Shown piece after piece: positions 1-7,045 of a DNA stretch of 15,447 nucleotides (its first letter is position 1; the number at the start of each line of letters is the position of its first letter). The stretch covers positions 1-15,447 of the forward strand of contig CAMFKA010000019.1 in the NCBI GenBank assembly GCA_945957185.1, in the 5' to 3' direction. The position numbers and the translations under genes were made by a program. The notes beneath the pieces were generated by a model. It worked only from the letters and a program-made list of their open reading frames with translations, made no database searches and was not told the DNA's origin. The DNA comes from an uncultured Chlamydiaceae bacterium. Its GTDB lineage: Bacteria > Chlamydiota > Chlamydiia > Chlamydiales > Parachlamydiaceae.

Positions 1-1111
1 GCTCATCCCTTCGAAATAAATCGACGGTTTTACTAATGATGTCTTTGTAATTAAAAGTCACAATGATGGGAATTCCTCTTCTTCTCCACTTCACCATTTT
101 ATCTTGCAATGAGGTTTTTGAGTTATCGATAACAAGATTAATGGGAAATCCTTCAAACAGATTTCGTTGAAACAGTTCATTCGTAATACTTAACAAATGC
201 ATTTTGCTTTCCTTAGAGTCTTTACCGGATAGTTCGCAAATCACAACTTGAGAGGGTGCAAGAACAGGTAAAAATCGCAATCCATGGTTGTCTGAATGCA
301 CTTTGATTAAGAGATCAAAAACACGTGAAGTGACTCCCCAACTGACCAGCGATATCTCGCGACCATCGTCTTCTTTATTCGAAAAAAGGTCGTTCCATAT
401 TGTTATTGTAGCAAGAGTACATGGTTTTGATGCATTTAAATATAGTTCATAGGTGAGAGGGACTATTTTTCGAGAAGCGACTTTAAAAGCACAAACTCCC
501 TCAAGAAACGTTTTCGATAATACATTGGAAATTTTAGACGCGGCCTTTGTCACTTCTTTTTTTTCAACGAGAACATACCCTTGCTTCCAAAATGTAGGTA
601 CAGGACCTTCTTCTTTCACCAAAACTTCTGGATGCGCTACAAAAGGAGTGTTCATAGAAAAAGGAAGGGAGGTTTCTAATGCGACTTTTCCCTTGAGATG
701 CGCTAAAACCATAGGATCTAACCGCACTACTGGAGAATTGGAAGTAGTCGAAGATCCTTCTTTCAGACACAGAATCTCACTTGGAGCTAGTTCGTAAAAT
801 GGAGGACGATGCATCATGAAGGTGAGTTCATTTCCTAATTCGTTTTGTATCAATATGGATTTGAAAATAATCTGCAATCGCTCTGAAAAGTCAGCATAGA
901 GGCGTGACAACACGCTAAAAGTTCTTAAAGAGTATGTCTCGATCATTCCGGAAGTTCTTAAAACTTCTTCATACCACAATTCGGGGTCTATTTCTTTTTT
1001 GTGAGACAAATCGAGTGAGCGCTCTACATCCATATGGCGGTGATGGGGCCCTCTTGGTGGTGTTAGAGGATAGGATTGTGTTGAAGAACATGGTCTTTGT
1101 AGTGATGACAT
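1..1111 (-). CDS. Degenerate prolyl-tRNA synthetase-like protein (3' part outside window)
   Basis: This minus-strand frame is open from ATG at 1111 to the left edge (370 codons seen), and its C-terminus lies outside the window. The resemblance is to archaeal/eukaryotic-type ProRS. Residues 43-50 match the N-terminal DxxxWYxEV segment. Residues 257-291 match the motif-3 region (SWGVTSR, then VHSDNHGL and LAPSQVVI). Residues 320-370 match the anticodon-binding domain (ID at 328-329, KW at 341-342, RGIP 345-348, RRD 367-369). Catalytic signatures are eroded. The TxE loop after VVR (128-130) reads LDPM, motif 2 near 155-178 lacks the R-x-x-E core, and the proline-pocket GTS segment is missing. 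It is therefore probably a pseudoenzyme, not the housekeeping ProRS. An AAGG lies 7 nt before ATG 1111. ATG at 1033 is an alternative start, since residues 1-27 match nothing I know. It lies 87 bp downstream of hipA on the same strand. Confidence 0.75.
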   Translation of the reverse strand, partial: MSSLQRPCSSTQSYPLTPPRGPHHRHMDVERSLDLSHKKEIDPELWYEEVLRTSGMIETYSLRTFSVLSRLYADFSERLQIIFKSILIQNELGNELTFMMHRPPFYELAPSEILCLKEGSSTTSNSPVVRLDPMVLAHLKGKVALETSLPFSMNTPFVAHPEVLVKEEGPVPTFWKQGYVLVEKKEVTKAASKISNVLSKTFLEGVCAFKVASRKIVPLTYELYLNASKPCTLATITIWNDLFSNKEDDGREISLVSWGVTSRVFDLLIKVHSDNHGLRFLPVLAPSQVVICELSGKDSKESKMHLLSITNELFQRNLFEGFPINLVIDNSKTSLQDKMVKWRRRGIPIIVTFNYKDIISKTVDLFRRDE

Positions 1112-1198
1112 CTTTAAACCTTGGTTTTAGATGAATCCTACTTTTAGATGTCATATTTGGCAAAGAGTTTTTGAATCACTTTCTGTATAACAACCTGT

Positions 1199-2455
1199 TT
1201 AAAGTTGTATTGCTTGAGCAAGATCGTCGTGGTCAAAAGCAGAAGCCATACGTTCGATCTCTGCAGAACTAATATGAAACAATTTTGCCTCTTTGCGCCA
1301 TGTGTTGACAGCGTTGCCAACTTCCCTAATTATTTGTACGGCTTGTTTTTCATCTACTCCATAATCTTTTGCAACCGATAATGCCAACGACAATGAAGCT
1401 GTTCCATCATACAAATCTATTGCTGTTGTTAGTATTCGTGGTTTTAGCTGGATTGGAGTAGGATTTACATCATAAAGAGGCGATAGGGTCCAGCCTCTGA
1501 ATCGTTCATAAAGAAAGCCATGGTTTCTAAGATGGTCATCCGTATTTGAAATGAGTATGCTAAACACTATTCTTTTCCATAATTCAACCATATCCCTTTG
1601 GGGATGTGCACCATGTTGTCGTATTGCATCTACAATTTCCAGATAACTATGTTCTTCATTATCTTGAGCGCCAATCATACTCATGGCGGATAAAAACGGA
1701 ATGCGTTTGGTGAATTTACGATCAAATCTTCTCACAATAAGTGTGGGTTTATTCGCGATTGGCTCTATACGCCATTCAGGAACGCATATACCTGCTTTGG
1801 AGGCAAGTTGTAAGGCGACAGCCTCCCAAAGCACAGTTGAATACTCATCGTCTTTGCGTGGAAATTTGGCGATCGCTAATTGTCCATCTTTGTCACGTAT
1901 AGAGGCTTTAGGTCTAGCCCCTCCTAAAGAGGATCCAGGGGCAAGGAGAAGCCTGAGATCTTCATCACTTTCTTTGTCTTCAAGAAGCTTCTCCGTTGCC
2001 GACAAAAGTTTTGGTAGTTCGATAAGAGGTGGTATCGGAGGAGAATCTGAGTGTTGTAGAAATGGACCGCCAAGAGTTTCGCTAAATCGTAAAGAGCCTT
2101 GCCTCGCTTCATCGTATACACCGAGCAGATAATCGATCTCGGTAAGCGTACGGAGCGGTTTATTAAGAGCTCTCGCAGAACGCGTCGCTACTCGACGCAT
2201 CAATACACGTCCCCATCTATCAGGTGCAGAATCTCCTATTGATCCAAATATGCTTTGATCCGCTCCTGTGTGATAAATTCCTTCGTTTAATTGGAGAGCG
2301 GGTTCCAAAGAAAAGCGTTCCTTAAAATTAAGCCAACTTTGCTCATATTGAAAAGAAACGCCTTCTTTTCCTCTACTTGAGCGACCCCAAAGCCGTCCCA
2401 CGTGATAAAGTGTTCCATCAAGTTCGAGGTATACATACACTTTACGATCACTCAT
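1199..2455 (-). CDS. hipA: HipA-family serine/threonine kinase toxin
   Basis: The 418-residue length is normal for HipA. Characterised HipA proteins phosphorylate aminoacyl-tRNA synthetases, causing growth arrest and persistence; autophosphorylation of a G-loop serine inactivates them. The HipA N-terminal domain (YVYLELDGTLYHVGRLW, from residue 7) is followed by a G-loop GSSLGGARPK at 174-183, whose S176 aligns with E. coli S150. K197 in AIAKF is the expected ATP-binding lysine. NTDDHLRN at 304-311 is the catalytic loop (N304, D306, H308, N311), and LYDVNP (D329) is the metal-binding motif. All key residues are present, so an active kinase is expected. The start overlaps the hipB stop by 8 bp, and AAGGA sits 8 nt before the ATG, which implies coupling to the antitoxin. 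Its cellular target here is unknown; the synthetase-like gene immediately downstream is suggestive. Confidence 0.93.
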   Translation of the reverse strand: MSDRKVYVYLELDGTLYHVGRLWGRSSRGKEGVSFQYEQSWLNFKERFSLEPALQLNEGIYHTGADQSIFGSIGDSAPDRWGRVLMRRVATRSARALNKPLRTLTEIDYLLGVYDEARQGSLRFSETLGGPFLQHSDSPPIPPLIELPKLLSATEKLLEDKESDEDLRLLLAPGSSLGGARPKASIRDKDGQLAIAKFPRKDDEYSTVLWEAVALQLASKAGICVPEWRIEPIANKPTLIVRRFDRKFTKRIPFLSAMSMIGAQDNEEHSYLEIVDAIRQHGAHPQRDMVELWKRIVFSILISNTDDHLRNHGFLYERFRGWTLSPLYDVNPTPIQLKPRILTTAIDLYDGTASLSLALSVAKDYGVDEKQAVQIIREVGNAVNTWRKEAKLFHISSAEIERMASAFDHDDLAQAIQL

Positions 2456-2786
2456 CTTGATCTTCCTTTAAACGAAAATGTGGGTAATACACTCGTCGAG
2501 GTAGGTGTTCCTCTTCAAGATCACGGCCTAACACATCTTCATTCATGTCTAAAAGGCTTTCTAAATTCGATACCATTCCAAGTATAAATATCACGGTTGC
2601 ATAAGTTCCAAATGAGACGGAAGGATCTCCTTTTTCTACTTTAGTTAGAGTGGTGCGGCTAATCGAGGCGCGACTCGCCATCAAGGGCATTGTGATTCGT
2701 CTGCGAATTCTTGCTGTGCGTATGCTGTTTCCTAGCTTTCTAAGGGCTTTATTTACCGGGATAGGTAGGGGTGTTTTAGAACTCAT
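2448..2786 (-). CDS. hipB: HipB-like XRE-family antitoxin/repressor
   Basis: This 112-residue protein has a helix-turn-helix of the Cro/C1 (XRE) type at about residues 16-70: LGNSIRTARIRRRIT, then MASRASISRTTLTKVEKGDPSVS, the usual recognition-helix and post-helix pattern. HipB dimers bind operator palindromes, repress hipBA and sequester HipA. The position directly before and overlapping hipA supports the antitoxin assignment. AGGA 7 nt before the ATG is a good ribosome-binding site. The upstream region carries a phased set of TGTTCA-N6-TGAACA palindromes, one lying on the promoter, which fits autorepression. The C-terminal tail (about 85-112) is acidic and charged and could be the part that contacts HipA. 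The family call is solid; operator binding is inferred. Confidence 0.9.
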   Translation of the reverse strand: MSSKTPLPIPVNKALRKLGNSIRTARIRRRITMPLMASRASISRTTLTKVEKGDPSVSFGTYATVIFILGMVSNLESLLDMNEDVLGRDLEEEHLPRRVYYPHFRLKEDQDE

Positions 2787-2797
2787 TTCACCATCCT

Positions 2798-2819
2798 AAT
2801 GTTCATTTTATTGGACGTT
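2798..2819. promoter_or_regulatory. hipBA operator site 1 (imperfect)
   Basis: TGTTCA (2800-2805), a 6-nt spacer, then TGGACG (2812-2817), with AA/TT flanks. The right arm has two mismatches to TGAACA. The site lies between the predicted transcription start and the hipB start, with its centre 31 bp from site 2. Confidence 0.5.
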
Positions 2820-2828
2820 ACTTCCCTC

Positions 2829-2850
2829 ATTGTACAAAATAGTGAACATT
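2829..2850. promoter_or_regulatory. hipBA operator site 2 (over the promoter)
   Basis: TGTACA (2831-2836), a 6-nt spacer, then TGAACA (2843-2848), with one arm mismatch. It overlaps the predicted -10 and spacer, so binding would block RNA polymerase. Confidence 0.6.
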
Positions 2851-2857
2851 ACGTCTA
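2829..2857 (-). promoter_or_regulatory. Candidate hipBA promoter
   Basis: On the minus strand, TAGACG (2852-2857) is followed by 17 nt and then TACAAT (2829-2834), a sigma-70-like pair. Transcription would begin near 2822, about 35 nt before the hipB ATG. Operator site 2 fills the spacer and overlaps the -10 box, a classic repressor geometry. The -35 match is 4 of 6, so this is a prediction. Confidence 0.5.
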
Positions 2858-2890
2858 GTGGGGGAGATGTTACCGTCCATAAAGTCTAGT

Positions 2891-2912
2891 AATGTTCATT
2901 ATTTTGAACATT
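2891..2912. promoter_or_regulatory. hipBA operator site 3 (perfect palindrome)
   Basis: AATGTTCA, a 6-nt spacer, then TGAACATT: perfect 8-bp arms. It is the best-conserved copy and lies upstream of the predicted -35. Its centre is 62 bp (2 x 31) from site 2, and the skipped grid position (about 2860-2890) still shares GTCTAGT with the neighbouring unit. Confidence 0.65.
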
Positions 2913-2921
2913 GCAGGGGAA

Positions 2922-2943
2922 TTTGTTCAATATCCTGAACATT
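2922..2943. promoter_or_regulatory. hipBA operator site 4 (at end of upstream gene)
   Basis: TGTTCA (2924-2929), a 6-nt spacer, then TGAACA (2936-2941): perfect 6-bp arms, with centre 31 bp from site 3. The site abuts the stop codon of the RNA methyltransferase gene (2942-2944), so the operator array fills the whole intergenic region. Confidence 0.6.
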
Positions 2944-4060
2944 ACTGCCGTTCTAACAACTGCAAAGTCTCGATGTGATCACTGCCGGGAAAGAATAAAT
3001 AGATCTCTGCAGTTTGGAGCTTCCACCCTGCTTCTATTAAGGCATCCAGATTTCGTTGGCACGACTCCCATCCACAACTGAGATAAATCAATTTCATTCC
3101 TGAATCAGCTTTTATAAGAGCTTCGATTGTCTTGTTGTCTAACCCTTTTCTCGGAGGGTCTACGATGATTACATCTTTTCCACTCATTGCTGCTAAGGCT
3201 TTTTCAGTTGTTGCACAAGTCCAAGAGATCGATCCCTTTCCCAACAGCTTTCGAGATTCCTTAAATGCGCTTTCACAACTGAGACTTGCTTCATAACACT
3301 CCACTTCGACGCCGTTAACGGCAAGGGTCAATCCAATCACTCCCGCGCCGGCATAATACTCGACGACTTTATCGGAAGGCGATACCCACTCCCTAATCTG
3401 CTTTAACACGGCTTCGTAGGCATTCAGATTCGCCTGACAGAACCCGGCAGGGTGGAAGCAGCACTTCACTCCGGCAAGCTCTTCCCATAACCACTCTTCT
3501 CCAAACTTCAAATCCCACTTCTCCCCAAAAATGACGTTGTCCTTCCGAGTGTTGATGTTCACCCAGATGGAATGCCATAGGGGGGTTCGATCCCAAAGTT
3601 CTTGCAATGCGGCCGACGAAATTTCACTGGAACAGACGAGAGCAAGCTGAATTTTCCCCGTGGCGCGCTCAACTGAGCATTGGATGTAGCGGAGGCACCC
3701 GCGATGGGAGATCTCGCAATAGGGGTCGATTTGATGCTGTTTTATCCAGCTTTTGATCACTTCCGCTGCCTGATTAATTGCCGGGTGGTGGACTTGACAC
3801 TCGGGAATAGCGACGACCTTGTGCGATTGGGCTTCGAATAATCCAATTTTTGGGTCTGTAGTAGTTCCTCTCACTGCGAGTTTTGCTCGAGTGCGCCATT
3901 CACGCGCTCCCAGGAAGATAACCGGAGCGACAACCCCCTTGACTGCGTAGTATTTTTTTGCGTTTTGGATGAGAGGAATGTCATCCAGTTGAGTTTGATG
4001 GACACAGCCGGGACACAGGGGAAAGTGAGGGCAATTTAGATTTTTGGAGAAATGGTTCAC
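2942..4060 (-). CDS. TrmA/RlmCD-family RNA (uracil-5-)-methyltransferase
   Basis: This family transfers a methyl group from S-adenosylmethionine to C5 of a uridine in rRNA or tRNA. Numbered from GTG at 4060 (372 residues), C10, C16, C19 and C88 form the usual Cys pattern for a 4Fe-4S cluster. FHPAGFCQAN near 202-211 is the family's F-x-P-x-x-FxQ-N element. EYYAGAGVIGL near 234-244 is the SAM-binding loop, and DPPRKGLD at 301-308 is a family hallmark. C329 in LSCGWESC is the expected nucleophile, and E364 in HIETLQLL the general base. There is no N-terminal TRAM domain, as in RlmC-type members. I choose the GTG because AAGAGG lies 6 nt upstream; an in-frame TTG at 4084 would add 8 residues but has no adjacent ribosome-binding site. 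Whether the target is 23S rRNA or tRNA cannot be told from sequence. Confidence 0.88.
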   Translation of the reverse strand: MNHFSKNLNCPHFPLCPGCVHQTQLDDIPLIQNAKKYYAVKGVVAPVIFLGAREWRTRAKLAVRGTTTDPKIGLFEAQSHKVVAIPECQVHHPAINQAAEVIKSWIKQHQIDPYCEISHRGCLRYIQCSVERATGKIQLALVCSSEISSAALQELWDRTPLWHSIWVNINTRKDNVIFGEKWDLKFGEEWLWEELAGVKCCFHPAGFCQANLNAYEAVLKQIREWVSPSDKVVEYYAGAGVIGLTLAVNGVEVECYEASLSCESAFKESRKLLGKGSISWTCATTEKALAAMSGKDVIIVDPPRKGLDNKTIEALIKADSGMKLIYLSCGWESCQRNLDALIEAGWKLQTAEIYLFFPGSDHIETLQLLERQ

Positions 4061-4137
4061 GTCAGACCTCTTATGTATCGACAAGAATATTAGCAGATCG
4101 AAGCCTCTTTGCGCAGAAAAAACATACCTCCTTAGAA

Positions 4138-4181
4138 AAGTAATGTTTTTAAAATAAAGTATTTAAATTAAGTAATGTTTT
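4138..4181 (+). repeat. Pair of 12-bp direct repeats upstream of the kinase gene
   Basis: AAGTAATGTTTT occurs at 4138-4149 and again at 4170-4181, 32 bp apart (about three helical turns), in the AT-rich intergenic region between two divergent genes. It could be a two-site operator for the kinase or methyltransferase gene, or chance in AT-rich sequence. Confidence 0.35.
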
Positions 4182-4216
4182 ATTGTATCAAAAAATTATG
4201 TGTAATGGAGGTTTTT

Positions 4217-5605
4217 ATGCAACAAAGTAGAGATGTTATTTATTTAAATATTTATAGCGGCTCCGTCGACATGTCCGATTACAACCCCCTTGAACATGAT
4301 AAAACTCCACGATTTCGTTTAGTCCTTGGAGAAAATATCGATGTCGCAGCAAAAATCAAAGCTATCAGTAGAGATTCATTCCTCACTAGGAAGTTGCTGC
4401 CTAAAAAAAACGTCACTTTCACTGTCTGCATCTGCGACGGCTCATTCCGACGTTGCGACCTCAATATCCGCAGCTTGATGAAACATCTCAATCTATCCCG
4501 TACCGAGGTTCTAGATATTGGCCAAAATAGAAACGGTTTTGAAATTCTTCAGAGAATCGCTATCGTTCGCTCAAGAACTTTAGAAAAAATCAAACAGATT
4601 TTAAATAATTGCCAAGTGTTTCAGGGGGGATTAAGAATCAATTTCGTCCCTATCGGCATTCGATCCAAAAATCTCGAAAACATTGTCGAAACTGCTGTGA
4701 AATCGACGATAGAAGATGATCCAAATCGAGACCCGGATCAAATCTCCCTTAAAAGCTTCAAACTTTATGGAAAACGCTATTTTATCGAACACCAGGGGGA
4801 AGAGGCTTTTAATTTGTTCAATGCGCAATTGATAGGGTCAGGAGGAGGAGGAAAAGTTTACAAAATCACCAATCTCACCGATGGGTATGAATACGCTCTG
4901 AAAAAAGCGCGTAAAAAAACACGGGAAGAGCCTAATGAAAGGCCTTTGGAGGCGCTTTCCCGAGAAGCTCGCGTGCTGCGCTGCCTTAATCCCTACGGAG
5001 ATATTGAAGGGATTCAACACCCTCCTTACTCACCTACAGATGGGGGAATGTTTATCACTCAGCTCTATAGTGGAGATTTGATTTCAGCTTTGCCAAAATT
5101 TCAACAGCTGTCTATGCCGCAAAAACTGGAACTTTGCCGTCAACTTCTCAGTGGACTCTGCCACATTCACGATGCCAACTATGTCCATGGAGACATCAAA
5201 CCCGAAAATTGCTTTGTAGAGCTAGATGGAGACGATCATATAGCGCATTTTGTTATTGGAGATTTTGGTGGAGCTCAGTATGTCGGGAATATGGCAGAGC
5301 AATGGCCACATACTGAAAGCTATTTGCCTCCTGATCTCACATCGACAATATTTGATGAGTTTCCTATGTACAAGATTGTGCAAGCTTGCGATGTCTATGC
5401 AATGTCGAAAACGTTGATTCAGATGTTTATTGGCTCTATTCCACGTACATTGATTGATTATTCCAACTATAGTTATTACAAAGATCGTCTCTTGGCTGTA
5501 GGTGTACCGGGTGAGATCGCGTTTATCATAATGAATGGAATGGCTCCCTATACAATACGCATGGACGCAGGTCAATTGTACTCGCGATACACCGACTCTT
5601 TGTGA
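4217..5605 (+). CDS. Eukaryote-like Ser/Thr protein kinase with unassigned N-terminal region
   Basis: Numbered from ATG at 4217 (462 residues). The C-terminal part is a Hanks-type kinase: glycine loop IGSGGGGKVY at 206-215, ATP-binding K229 in YALK, catalytic loop HGDIKPEN at 324-331 (D326, K328, N331), metal-binding DFG at 349-351, and an ESYLPPDL segment in the place of APE. The arginine of the usual HRD is glycine, so this is a non-RD kinase, normally not controlled by activation-loop phosphorylation. Residues 1 to about 200 match no domain I know. There is no membrane segment and no PASTA repeat, so it is soluble, and it could be a secreted effector acting on host proteins or an internal regulator. 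The start is set by GGAGG 5 nt before ATG 4217; ATGs at 4175 and 4205 are in frame but have poorer sites. The gene ends 1 nt from the convergent efflux gene. Confidence 0.85.
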   Translation: MQQSRDVIYLNIYSGSVDMSDYNPLEHDKTPRFRLVLGENIDVAAKIKAISRDSFLTRKLLPKKNVTFTVCICDGSFRRCDLNIRSLMKHLNLSRTEVLDIGQNRNGFEILQRIAIVRSRTLEKIKQILNNCQVFQGGLRINFVPIGIRSKNLENIVETAVKSTIEDDPNRDPDQISLKSFKLYGKRYFIEHQGEEAFNLFNAQLIGSGGGGKVYKITNLTDGYEYALKKARKKTREEPNERPLEALSREARVLRCLNPYGDIEGIQHPPYSPTDGGMFITQLYSGDLISALPKFQQLSMPQKLELCRQLLSGLCHIHDANYVHGDIKPENCFVELDGDDHIAHFVIGDFGGAQYVGNMAEQWPHTESYLPPDLTSTIFDEFPMYKIVQACDVYAMSKTLIQMFIGSIPRTLIDYSNYSYYKDRLLAVGVPGEIAFIIMNGMAPYTIRMDAGQLYSRYTDSL

Positions 5606-5606
5606 A

Positions 5607-7043
5607 TTACCAAGAGCCCCCTAAAGCCTTATAAAGCGATATGTAATTTAATAAGGAATCGATTTGTCCTTGCAAACGTACGGTTTCTGAATTCAATAGC
5701 GCTTTCTCTGACATCGCAACGCTCATATAATCATTCAGTCCCTTTTCATAAAGCTGTTCAGCGGAGTCTGCAGAGCGTTTGTTGATTTGATAAGCTTGGT
5801 TTAAATGAATTTGTCTCTCTTCCCCTTTCTTGTAGCTACAAATCGCATTTTCCGCTTCTTCGAGCGCTTCCAATACTGTTTTTTGATAGCGATACAACGC
5901 TTGTCTCGTGACAATTTTGTTGTATTGCACTTCCTGTAACAGCAATTTGCTGTTGAATATGGGGACAAGCAGCTGTGGGCCTGCATACCACGTTGCGCTA
6001 GAGGGACTAAACAAATTTCCGGCATTTGTGCTGATATCACCGACAAAGCCTCTAAGAGAAAATCGTGGAAATAAAGCCGCGATGGCGCTTCCGACACGCT
6101 CTGTCGCTGCTGCTAACTCTCTTTCTGCTTTTCTGATGTCCGGTCTTCTTCTGAGAAGCTCTGAAGGGACTCCAATCGCTTGTCCTTCAGGGGTGTTAGG
6201 AAGTGCAATGACAGGTTCTAAACACTCCGCTAAAGCTCCCGGTGCATATCCTAGAAGGATGGAAAGGCGATGAATGGCTCGCTCAATTGCTACGTGGACG
6301 AGGGGGACTTCTGCTAAAAGAGCTTCCTCTTCCACTTCTGTTTTATTTAACGTTAAGTCGTCGACCATGCCTCTCTGCTGCAGCTCTTTCGTTAAGGTCA
6401 CCAGATTCCTTTGAATGTCGATATTCCTTTCTAAAATCGCTTGTCGTTGTTGATGACCTCTCAATTCGATGTAGTTTTTAGCGATTTCAGCGGAGAGTGT
6501 TATCCAAATCCCGCAAAGTTCATCCTCGGCGGCTTGCTCCTGTGCCTTTAGAGCAGCAATTTCGTGTGCTCGGTATCCGAAGAGGTCGATTTCCCATTCG
6601 ACATCGAAGCCGGCTTCAAAAAAATTAAAGCTTCTGTCGTGCTTTCTAGATTCGATGGGAAGAGAATTCGCTAACAGTCCTGTAACGAGGGCGTCTCTGC
6701 TATATTGAACGTGACCGTAGTTTAATGACCCATCAATGTGGGGATATAAATCTCCCTTTTTTCCATTCGCTTCGGCCCGTGCAAGCAATACCCGCATGGC
6801 AGCGATATGGAGATCTAAATTCTGCTCTGCAGCGTGTGCGATCAGATCGTTTAATATAGGATCGTTTAATCTCTCCCACCACTCGGTGCAATCACTTTCT
6901 GAAATATCCGTAAAGTTGTCTGGTAGCTCCTGATGCCACTCGCAGGGGACTTCTGTGATGGGGGGTTCATAACGCGGTCCAACGGTGCAAGCGGTCAAAA
7001 CCCATGCGAAGAGTAATAAAAAAAATGGGCTGCTTGGTTTCAT
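5607..7043 (-). CDS. NodT/TolC-type outer-membrane efflux lipoprotein
   Basis: This is the outer-membrane channel of a tripartite exporter (478 residues from ATG 7043). The N-terminus is a lipoprotein signal: basic MK, hydrophobic FFLLLFAWVL, then lipobox LTAC followed by TVGPRYEPP, the typical start of NodT-family proteins. Two OEP repeats follow. The second contains GVPSELLRRRPDIRKAERE with AALFPRFSLRGF, very characteristic of the RND/ABC outer-membrane factor family. ATG 7043 is preferred because AGAG lies 5-6 nt upstream. A GTG at 7049 would overlap the adaptor stop by 4 bp but lacks a ribosome-binding site. It is the last gene of the exporter operon and ends tail-to-tail with the kinase gene, leaving no room for a separate terminator. 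Confidence 0.93.
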   Translation of the reverse strand: MKPSSPFFLLLFAWVLTACTVGPRYEPPITEVPCEWHQELPDNFTDISESDCTEWWERLNDPILNDLIAHAAEQNLDLHIAAMRVLLARAEANGKKGDLYPHIDGSLNYGHVQYSRDALVTGLLANSLPIESRKHDRSFNFFEAGFDVEWEIDLFGYRAHEIAALKAQEQAAEDELCGIWITLSAEIAKNYIELRGHQQRQAILERNIDIQRNLVTLTKELQQRGMVDDLTLNKTEVEEEALLAEVPLVHVAIERAIHRLSILLGYAPGALAECLEPVIALPNTPEGQAIGVPSELLRRRPDIRKAERELAAATERVGSAIAALFPRFSLRGFVGDISTNAGNLFSPSSATWYAGPQLLVPIFNSKLLLQEVQYNKIVTRQALYRYQKTVLEALEEAENAICSYKKGEERQIHLNQAYQINKRSADSAEQLYEKGLNDYMSVAMSEKALLNSETVRLQGQIDSLLNYISLYKALGGSW

Positions 7044-7045
7044 TC

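Noticed and set aside
453..797. 114-codon plus-strand frame
   Set aside because: It lies antisense to the continuous ProRS-like minus frame, which has recognisable family motifs; this frame has no known features.
1112..1198. Terminator between hipA and the ProRS-like gene
   Set aside because: Only a 5-bp ACAAC/GTTGT pairing is found around the hipA stop, without a U-tract; not enough to call a terminator.
1683..2132. 149-codon plus-strand frame opposite hipA
   Set aside because: Fully covered by hipA, whose catalytic motifs are intact; the opposite frame is Ser/Arg-rich and without a domain.
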